In this document: positions 1 through 4,270 of the stretch, in pieces
Layout of the letters: every line of letters starts with the position of its first letter
How positions within the stretch are numbered: the stretch's first letter is position 1
Source: Ignavibacteriaceae bacterium
Lineage (GTDB): Bacteria > Bacteroidota > Ignavibacteria > Ignavibacteriales > Ignavibacteriaceae
Assembly (NCBI GenBank): GCA_031292465.1
Contig: JARLHB010000381.1
Span: 1 to 5,077, forward strand
Reading direction: 5' to 3'
Length of the DNA: 5,077 bases
Made by a program: the position numbers and the translations under genes
The notes under the pieces: generated by a model
Told to the model about the DNA's origin: nothing
Database searches by the model: none
What the model saw: only the letters and a program-made list of their open reading frames with translations

Positions 1-183
1 AGGATAATTACCCAGTCGGAATTATTTACTAAAACTTTTATTGCCGGTGATGTACAGCTTGAAAATACAGAAACTTTTTTTACAAAATATCCATTGCTCG
101 TTCCTGCAATTTGTTCAATTGTATCAATCTGGATATTAGGGATATATATACTTAAAAGATTAAAGATAAAACTAAAGTTATAG
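1..183 (+). CDS. lnt: Probable apolipoprotein N-acyltransferase, C-terminal fragment
   Basis: The frame is open from the first base to the TAG at 181-183, so the window shows only the last 60 residues of a longer protein. The fragment reads as a short soluble stretch (RIITQSELFTKTFIAGDVQL, then ENTETFFTKYP), followed by one hydrophobic helix at about residues 34-53 and a Lys/Arg-rich cytoplasmic tail. An 'R-I-x-x-x-[ST]-x-L-F' start, a 'G-x-V-x-L' strand, 'TFxTKY' and a last transmembrane helix are what I recall of the Lnt C-terminus, where the nitrilase-like domain returns to the membrane. Lnt adds the third acyl chain to lipoproteins at the periplasmic face of the inner membrane. The catalytic Glu-Lys-Cys residues lie upstream and cannot be checked. 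Another membrane protein with a single C-terminal helix is the alternative. No clear terminator follows the stop. Confidence 0.65.
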   Translation, partial: RIITQSELFTKTFIAGDVQLENTETFFTKYPLLVPAICSIVSIWILGIYILKRLKIKLKL

Positions 184-278
184 TTTTTTGTCAGGAAGTC
201 ATAATCTGCGTTTTCATAAATAGTGATACCATAAAAACAGCCACAATTGAATTACCGGTTGTTGTCAATATCAGCTAA

Positions 279-333
279 TATAGCCTGTAAATTATATTGA
301 AATTTGCAATAAATATGGCTATAATACGGCTAT
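279..333. repeat. GGCTAT repeats around the promoter of the first TA module (candidate operator)
   Basis: Two near-identical 9-mers, TATGGCTAT (314-322) and TACGGCTAT (325-333), form a direct repeat with an 11-bp period, about one helical turn. An inverted 7-mer, TATAGCC (279-285), is the reverse complement of GGCTATA at 317-323. The first direct copy overlaps the predicted -10 box, and the second lies at the expected transcription start. RelB/DinJ-type ribbon-helix-helix antitoxins normally bind repeated half-sites over their own promoter, so this is a plausible operator for the downstream antitoxin. The repeats are seen directly; the regulatory role is inferred. Confidence 0.4.
297..325 (+). 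promoter_or_regulatory. Sigma70-like promoter of the RHH antitoxin-doc operon
   Basis: TTGAAA (297-302) and TATAAT (320-325) are separated by exactly 17 bases, a near-consensus housekeeping promoter. The expected transcription start at about 332 leaves a leader of roughly 30 bases. That leader contains an AAAGG Shine-Dalgarno-like element at 350-354, nine bases before the ATG at 364. If the host is a Bacteroidota with the divergent TTTG/TAnnTTTG promoter type, this promoter would be foreign to it. It is the best -35/-10 match I found in the window. Confidence 0.6.
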
Positions 334-363
334 GTTTGGAAAAATACTAAAAGGTAAAACAAA

Positions 364-624
364 ATGAAAACTGTAACAGTAAGAGCAATGATAGACCCGA
401 AAAAGAAGGAAAGGGTTTCCAAAATACTTGAACGGTTGGGCATCAACCATTCGGAAGCAATAAATATTTATTATAGCTTAATCGAAGAATATAAAGGGTT
501 GCCTTTCAATATTAAATTACCGGAAAAAGATGCGGCAGGTGAAAATATAAACAAAGAAGTAATTGATTATTTGAAAGAGAGTATAAAAAGCAATTATCAC
601 CTTGGCGAATTATTAGCCAAATGA
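364..624 (+). CDS. RelB/DinJ-family ribbon-helix-helix antitoxin
   Basis: This 86-residue protein begins KTVTVRAMIDP, the N-terminal beta strand of a ribbon-helix-helix DNA-binding fold. Helices at about residues 12-25 and 29-43 follow ('LGINHSEAINIYYSLIEE'), then the G-L-P-F motif (45-48) typical of RelB/DinJ antitoxins. The charged C-terminal segment (about 60-86) is predicted helical and is the likely toxin-wrapping part. Family members dimerise, repress their own promoter and neutralise a partner toxin. The unusual point is the partner: the next gene is a Doc/Fic protein, not a RelE/YafQ RNase, and its start overlaps this stop codon (ATGA, 621-624). The start is supported by AAAGG nine bases upstream and a near-consensus promoter. 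Family assignment is confident; neutralisation of this toxin is inferred from the overlap. Confidence 0.88.
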   Translation: MKTVTVRAMIDPKKKERVSKILERLGINHSEAINIYYSLIEEYKGLPFNIKLPEKDAAGENINKEVIDYLKESIKSNYHLGELLAK

Positions 625-995
625 AAAAATATTTAACCGTTGAAGATGTAATCTTTATTCAAAAAGAATTAATTAAAGAATTCGGCGGAATCCATGGAAT
701 ACGGGATCAAAAATCCTTAGATGCTGCTGTTATGAGACCGCAAACCGGTTATTATAAAAGTATATATGATGAGACGGCAGCATTAATAGAAAGTTTAGCT
801 ATGAATCATTCTTTTATAGACGGGAATAAAAGGATTTCATTTTTTGCCGCAGATGTATTTTTAAGGATGAATGGATATTTTATAGATTGTGACAGCGAAT
901 CGACATATCATTTTTATATAAAAAACCTTGAGAGTAATATGTTCCGGTTTGAAATAATAAAATCATGGCTGGAAGAAAAAATAAAAAAAAGTTAA
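621..995 (+). CDS. doc: Doc-type (death-on-curing, Fic-fold) toxin
   Basis: The protein has 124 residues, close to the 126 of phage P1 Doc. It carries the Fic/Doc active-site motif at residues 63-71, H-S-F-I-D-G-N-K-R, in the DGNKR form typical of bacterial Doc proteins, with Lys where canonical AMP-transferring Fic enzymes have a second Gly. The N-terminal 'LTVEDVIFIQKELIKEFGG-IHGIRD-KSLDAAV-RPQ' is the usual Doc opening. P1 Doc inactivates elongation factor EF-Tu by phosphorylation and so stops translation; the same activity is likely here but unproven. Motif residues His63, Asp67, Asn69, Lys70 and Arg71 are all present, so the toxin looks intact. The start overlaps the antitoxin stop by four bases and lacks a good Shine-Dalgarno sequence, suggesting translational coupling. 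Doc usually pairs with Phd; here the antitoxin is RelB/DinJ-like. Confidence 0.92.
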   Translation: MKKYLTVEDVIFIQKELIKEFGGIHGIRDQKSLDAAVMRPQTGYYKSIYDETAALIESLAMNHSFIDGNKRISFFAADVFLRMNGYFIDCDSESTYHFYIKNLESNMFRFEIIKSWLEEKIKKS

Positions 996-1199
996 TTAGA
1001 AAAATTATTTTAATTCGTAGCGTTAGAGTATTTCACAGAAAAGCAGAGCAATGATATCAATAATCCCGAATTGAATACTGTGTTCTTTTATATATTATTT
1101 ATGCAAACGCGATGAATATTAAATTCCAAATGAACATTTTATAAATTAATTACTATATTTAAATAATTCTAATTTTAACAACAATAATTATATTTTATT

Positions 1200-2231
1200 A
1201 TGGCAAGAATGATAGACCTTAGAAGTGATACAGTTACCAAACCCTCGATTGAAATGCGCAAAGCAATGTATGAAGCCGAAGTCGGCGATGATGTATTTCA
1301 GGAAGACCCTACGGTTAATGAACTGCAGGAATATGCGGCTGATTTATTGGGCAAAGAAGCAGCTTTATATGTTTCAAGCGGAGTAATGGGAAACCAGTTG
1401 TGCCTTAATGTATTAACTAACCCCGGCGATGAAATAATATGTGAAAGAGATGCACATATCTTTCAGTACGAGTCAGGTTCCCCGGCTAAACTGAGCGGCA
1501 TACAAATGATGCCTGTCCCGGGGGAAATGGGCGTAATTACTCCGGAGCAAATAGAACCATGTATCAGGCCTGCCAGCGCATATTACATGCCGAGGACAAA
1601 AGTAGTGGAATTAGAAAACACTCACAACCGTGCCGGCGGAACGATACAACCGATTGAAAATATTATACGGGTAGAAGAATTAGTTAAGAAACATAATTTA
1701 CTATTTCACCTTGACGGCGCAAGAATATGGAATGCTTCTGTTGAGACAGGGATTTCCGTAAAAGAATATGCTTCGCATTTTGATTCAATCTCATGCTGTC
1801 TTTCTAAGGGGCTTGGCGCCCCGGCTGGCTCTATTATTGCCGGTACAAAGGGCTTTATTGAGGAAGCGTTCAGAGTGCGTAAATCATGGGGCGGCGGAAT
1901 GCGGCAGATTGGCATCTTGGCTGCGGCAGGGCTTTATGCACTGAAGAATAATATTAGCCGCCTTGCAGAAGACCACAAGAAAGCAAAAATTCTTGCAGAA
2001 GTAATTGCAGAAATACCTTCTCTTGAAATAGACCTGAATACAGTTCAGACTAATATTATAATCTTCAAAGCCAAAACTTTAAGTATTGAGCAAGCCATTG
2101 AAAGATTTAAAAGCCATGGCGTACTTCTTTCGGAAGGTAAGCCCGGATTTATAAGGGTTATTACTCACCTTGATGTAAGTTTTGATGAGATAGAAAAAAC
2201 TAAAAAAGTATTTAAGGAAATATTTTCATAA
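1200..2231 (+). CDS. ltaE: Low-specificity L-threonine aldolase
   Basis: This 343-residue enzyme has the normal length and architecture of the PLP fold-type I threonine aldolases, which split L-threonine or L-allo-threonine into glycine and acetaldehyde in the cytosol. Visible motifs in order: IDLRSDTVTKP (5-15); the phosphate-binding SSGVMGN (59-65); DAHIFQYE (84-91), whose His86 should stack on PLP; LENTHNRAGG (138-147); HLDGARIWNA (170-179), with Asp172 contacting the pyridine nitrogen; CLSKGLGAP (200-208), with Lys203 as the Schiff-base lysine; the WGGGMRQ loop (230-236); and Arg319, a candidate substrate-carboxylate contact. Nothing is missing. The start at 1200 has an A/T-rich leader without Shine-Dalgarno; Met4 at 1209, directly before IDLRSD, is an equally good alternative. 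The stop lies 19 bases before the thioesterase gene, suggesting co-transcription. Confidence 0.96.
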   Translation: MARMIDLRSDTVTKPSIEMRKAMYEAEVGDDVFQEDPTVNELQEYAADLLGKEAALYVSSGVMGNQLCLNVLTNPGDEIICERDAHIFQYESGSPAKLSGIQMMPVPGEMGVITPEQIEPCIRPASAYYMPRTKVVELENTHNRAGGTIQPIENIIRVEELVKKHNLLFHLDGARIWNASVETGISVKEYASHFDSISCCLSKGLGAPAGSIIAGTKGFIEEAFRVRKSWGGGMRQIGILAAAGLYALKNNISRLAEDHKKAKILAEVIAEIPSLEIDLNTVQTNIIIFKAKTLSIEQAIERFKSHGVLLSEGKPGFIRVITHLDVSFDEIEKTKKVFKEIFS

Positions 2232-2250
2232 TAATTGCGAAAATAAATTG

Positions 2251-2682
2251 ATGGAAGAAAAAGACTTTAAGCATAAGATTAATATAAAAGTAAGATTTTC
2301 AGACCTTGATGCATTGCGCCACGTGAATAATGCTGCATATTTATCTTTCCTTGAAGAAGCGCGCATAGCATATTTTAATGATGTATTTGAAGTGCCAAAA
2401 GACAGCCTAAATTTTGGTGTTATAATAGCAAGAATAGAAATAGATTATATAACGCCAATATTGTTAGGTGATGAACTGGAGATCCTGACAAGGGTAACCA
2501 AAATCGGTAATAAAAGTACAGATGTTGATCATCTGATAATAATTAAGTGTGAAAATAAAAGCATTCAGGCGGCGGCGGCAGTAACCAAATTAGTTTCATT
2601 TGATTATCATAATCAGAAGTCCGTACCTGTTCCGGAAAGTATAAAAGAAAAAATAAAAACATTTGAAGGGAATCTGCTTTAA
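2251..2682 (+). CDS. Hotdog-fold acyl-CoA thioesterase (4HBT/YbgC/FadM-like)
   Basis: The 143-residue product is a single hotdog domain. Its N-terminal signature is VRFSDLDALRHVNNAAYLSFLEEARIAYF (about 14-42); by comparison with 4-hydroxybenzoyl-CoA thioesterase, the second Asp of 'DLD' (Asp20) is the predicted catalytic residue, and 'HVNN' is the form seen in FadM/YbgC-like enzymes. The central part ('IARIEIDYITPILLGDELEILTRVTKIGNKS') is the long beta hairpin of the fold. Such enzymes hydrolyse acyl-CoA thioesters in the cytosol as homotetramers; chain-length preference cannot be read from sequence. I chose ATG at 2251 over an adjacent in-frame TTG at 2248, as ATG is stronger and no ribosome-binding sequence favours TTG. 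The gene follows ltaE closely and is probably in its transcript, though no metabolic link is evident. Confidence 0.92.
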   Translation: MEEKDFKHKINIKVRFSDLDALRHVNNAAYLSFLEEARIAYFNDVFEVPKDSLNFGVIIARIEIDYITPILLGDELEILTRVTKIGNKSTDVDHLIIIKCENKSIQAAAAVTKLVSFDYHNQKSVPVPESIKEKIKTFEGNLL

Positions 2683-2778
2683 ATTCCTGTGTCTCTCTTG
2701 CTTTGGCAGGGGGATTCTATTCATATCCTGATTGTTAGCTTATACGTTTATTACTTGTATTAGAGCAATATTGATAAG

Positions 2779-2811
2779 TCCGGTTATTTAAGGTTGTTCA
2801 AAGCAACCGGA
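2779..2811. repeat. Inverted repeat with two alternative hairpins upstream of the exonuclease gene
   Basis: TCCGGTT (2779-2785) and AACCGGA (2805-2811) are perfect 7-bp reverse complements with a 19-base loop. Nested and mutually exclusive with this is GGTTG (2792-2796) pairing with CAACC (2804-2808) across a 7-base loop. No U-run follows, so it is not a standard intrinsic terminator. Position 60-90 bases before the exonuclease ATG suggests a leader structure or protein-binding site, but chance cannot be excluded in a 188-base gap. Confidence 0.3.
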
Positions 2812-2870
2812 AATTAAGTGGTTTGGAATTCTTTTTAATTAACTTTTAAAATATCAAACCGGGGATTTAT

Positions 2871-3560
2871 ATGCGCCAGGTAGTATTTGATATTGAAACA
2901 GTTTCTTTCCCATTTGAAACACTTGCCGAGAGCCAGCAGGAATACTTGCTGAGAGATGCACAAAAGTCAGATAATCAAAAAGAGAAAGAAAAAAAGATTG
3001 ACGATTCAATCCGCTATACATCCCTTTATCCTTTTACCGCTAAAGTTATAGTAATAGGATTATATGACGTGCAGAAAGAAAAATCATTCATCTATTATGA
3101 AAGCAGCGAAAATGAAGAATGGTTTAATAAAGAGAAGAATGTTAATTATAAGGGGTTGAATGAAGGGGAAATGCTGGAATCTTTTTGGAGGATTGCGGAA
3201 AAAACCGACCGGTTTATTTCGTTTAACGGACGGAATTTTGATATACCATTTTTAATGATGCGGTCTGCATTAAATAAAATTAAGCCTTCAAAGAATTTTA
3301 TGACGAACAGGTATGATACCTCGCTTCACATAGACCTGCTCGAACAGTTTACATACTATGGAATAACACGCAAATTCAATCTTGATTTTTACTGCCACGC
3401 ATTCGGTATAGAATCGCCTAAGTCAAAAGATATTTCCGGCATGGAGGTAAAAACTCTCTATGAAGCGGGAAGAATAAAAGATATTGCAGTTTATTGCGGC
3501 GGGGATATTGAAGCCACTTATAAGCTTTTTAAAATTTGGGATGAGTATTTGAAATTTTAA
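2871..3560 (+). CDS. Stand-alone 3'-5' exonuclease, PolB-exonuclease-like (DEDDy)
   Basis: This 229-residue protein is a single RNase H-like exonuclease domain. Motif Exo I is VVFDIETVSFP (4-14) with Asp7 and Glu9; Exo II is ISFNGRNFDIPFL (116-128) with Asp124; a conserved HIDL follows (153-156); Exo III is IAVYCGGDIEATYKLF (205-220) with Tyr208 and Asp212, i.e. the DEDDy subtype. The 'FGIESPKSKDISGMEV' stretch (178-193) matches predicted exonucleases related to the B-family polymerase proofreading domain (Pfam DNA_pol_B_exo2, as I recall it). No polymerase domain follows, so it should act as a free nuclease, probably on DNA, in repair or end trimming; the substrate is unproven. All four metal-binding carboxylates are present. 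GGGGA at 2861-2865, five bases before the ATG, may serve as ribosome-binding site. Confidence 0.9.
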   Translation: MRQVVFDIETVSFPFETLAESQQEYLLRDAQKSDNQKEKEKKIDDSIRYTSLYPFTAKVIVIGLYDVQKEKSFIYYESSENEEWFNKEKNVNYKGLNEGEMLESFWRIAEKTDRFISFNGRNFDIPFLMMRSALNKIKPSKNFMTNRYDTSLHIDLLEQFTYYGITRKFNLDFYCHAFGIESPKSKDISGMEVKTLYEAGRIKDIAVYCGGDIEATYKLFKIWDEYLKF

Positions 3561-3567
3561 TTTCGAT

Positions 3568-3595
3568 GAATATTACTGCTATGGCAGTAATATTC
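3568..3595. promoter_or_regulatory. Operator-like palindrome 1 (12-bp perfect arms)
   Basis: GAATATTACTGC (3568-3579) and GCAGTAATATTC (3584-3595) are perfect reverse complements around TATG. The 18-bp core, TTACTGCTATGGCAGTAA (3573-3590), recurs as sites 2 and 3. It starts seven bases after the exonuclease stop, so it could also act as a 3'-end RNA stem-loop, but there is no downstream U-run. The repetition of the core favours a DNA operator for the HTH protein HipB. Confidence 0.7.
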
Positions 3596-3639
3596 GGATA
3601 TTGATTATGAATTTCCTCGTTTTCCCACATATAATACTA

Positions 3640-3663
3640 ATTTTACTGCCATAACAGTAAAAT
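3640..3663. promoter_or_regulatory. Operator-like palindrome 2
   Basis: ATTTTACTG (3640-3648) and CAGTAAAAT (3655-3663) are perfect 9-bp arms around CCATAA. The core, TTACTGCCATAACAGTAA (3643-3660), read on the opposite strand differs from site 1 by a single base out of 18. Its centre is 70 bp from that of site 1. It ends five bases upstream of the predicted -35 box, so a bound repressor could occlude RNA polymerase. Confidence 0.72.
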
Positions 3664-3665
3664 AT

Positions 3666-3694
3666 TTGCTTTTCATTAATTTGGGAACTAAATT
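3666..3694 (+). promoter_or_regulatory. Sigma70-like promoter of the hipBST operon
   Basis: TTGCTT (3666-3671) and TAAATT (3689-3694) are spaced by 17 bases. Transcription would start near 3701, giving a leader of about 35 bases that contains operator-like site 3. The boxes are imperfect, but their placement between sites 2 and 3 adds support. Confidence 0.45.
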
Positions 3695-3713
3695 TAGGCA
3701 GAAAAGATAACAA

Positions 3714-3731
3714 TTACCGTTATGGCGGGAA
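3714..3731. promoter_or_regulatory. Operator-like site 3, overlapping the hipB ribosome-binding region
   Basis: TTACCGTTATGGCGGGAA is a degenerate third copy: its reverse complement matches site 2 at 15 of 18 positions. Its centre is 71 bp from that of site 2. It lies downstream of the predicted transcription start and includes GGCGGGA (3724-3730), the probable Shine-Dalgarno region of hipB, whose ATG is at 3736. Bound HipB could act here as a roadblock; the divergence from the other copies may reflect the need to keep a ribosome-binding sequence. Confidence 0.6.
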
Positions 3732-3735
3732 TAAT

Positions 3736-3984
3736 ATGGACATTACACAAGAGATTGCACAAATTGTGAAATATTGTAGAGCTAAAAGCGGGCTTACTCA
3801 GAAGCAATTAGCTGATTTAGCGGGTGTCGGAAAAACAGTTGTTTATGATATTGAAAAAGGTAAGGAATCCATCCGTCTGAATACATTAGTTAAGATATTT
3901 GGAGTTCTGAATATCAAGATGAAGTTTGATAGCCCTTTTATTAATTTAATGCAGAAGGAAAATGAAAAAGGCGAAAGTATATAA
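3736..3984 (+). CDS. hipB: HipB-type XRE-family transcriptional regulator
   Basis: This 82-residue protein is a single Xre/Cro helix-turn-helix domain. The recognition unit is TQKQLADLAGVGKTVVYDIE (21-40), followed by 'KGKESIRLNTLVKIFGVLNIKMKF' (41-64), the usual HipB continuation with the dimer strand. In classical HipBA, HipB represses the operon and binds the kinase; in E. coli HipBST it regulates but does not by itself neutralise the toxin, a task taken by HipS. Three palindromic repeats stand directly upstream as candidate binding sites. The start is supported by GGCGGGA (3724-3730), five bases before the ATG. The 3' end overlaps the start of hipS by 23 bases, indicating one transcript and coupled translation. 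Confidence 0.92.
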   Translation: MDITQEIAQIVKYCRAKSGLTQKQLADLAGVGKTVVYDIEKGKESIRLNTLVKIFGVLNIKMKFDSPFINLMQKENEKGESI

Positions 3985-4270
3985 TTTCGGCAATTACGCT
4001 GGGGATTTATTAGAGATTGAAAAAGGCAAGAAATATAAATTTGTTTACGATGAGAACTATAATGGTCCTGCAATCTCATTAACAATGCCGATTTCAAAAA
4101 AGGAATATGAATATAATAACTTCCCGCCTTTTTTCGAGGGTTTACTTCCCGAAGGAACGCAGCTTGATGCATTAGTGCGGCAAGCTAAAATCGACCGTAA
4201 TGATTTCTTTTCTCAGCTTGTACTTGTTGGTAAAGATCTTGTCGGTTCAGTATCAGTGAGCGAAGAATAA
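3962..4270 (+). CDS. hipS: HipS-like antitoxin (separate HipA N-terminal domain)
   Basis: The 102-residue product corresponds to the N-terminal subdomain of HipA kinases, made as its own protein. Signs are the beta-rich start (KVYNFGNYAGDLLEIEKGKKYKFVYDENY, 5-33), 'GPAISLTMP' (35-43), the hallmark FPPFFEGLLPEG (54-65), and 'NDFFSQLVLVGKDLVGSVSV' (80-99). In the E. coli O127:H6 HipBST system this small protein is the antitoxin that neutralises HipT. It is unlikely to be a frameshifted hipA: its stop is joined to the kinase start as TAATG, and the kinase begins with its own typical HipT N-terminus. AAGGA (3955-3959), only two bases before the ATG, is a very close ribosome site, so coupling to hipB is likely. 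There is no Trp in the protein; a Trp has, from memory, been reported as important in E. coli HipS. Confidence 0.87.
   Translation: MKKAKVYNFGNYAGDLLEIEKGKKYKFVYDENYNGPAISLTMPISKKEYEYNNFPPFFEGLLPEGTQLDALVRQAKIDRNDFFSQLVLVGKDLVGSVSVSEE

Noticed and set aside
304..325. TTGCAA (304-309) as a -35 box for TATAAT
   Set aside because: The spacer would be only 10 bases; TTGAAA at 297-302 gives the proper 17.
996..1199. Promoter, small gene or terminator in the A/T-rich gap before ltaE
   Set aside because: Several weak TATATT-like stretches exist, but none is paired with a convincing -35 element; open frames are only a few codons long and no clear stem-loop is seen.
1706..1915. 69-residue open frame on the - strand
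   Set aside because: It lies wholly inside ltaE, antisense to the conserved PLP-lysine region, and has no recognisable domain or independent start signals.
3568..3595. Rho-independent terminator of the exonuclease gene
   Set aside because: The stem is perfect but AT-rich, no U-run follows, and the same core recurs twice nearer hipB, which favours an operator.
3843..4172. 109-residue open frame on the - strand
   Set aside because: It is antisense to hipB and hipS, both of which have clear family motifs; its product resembles no known domain.
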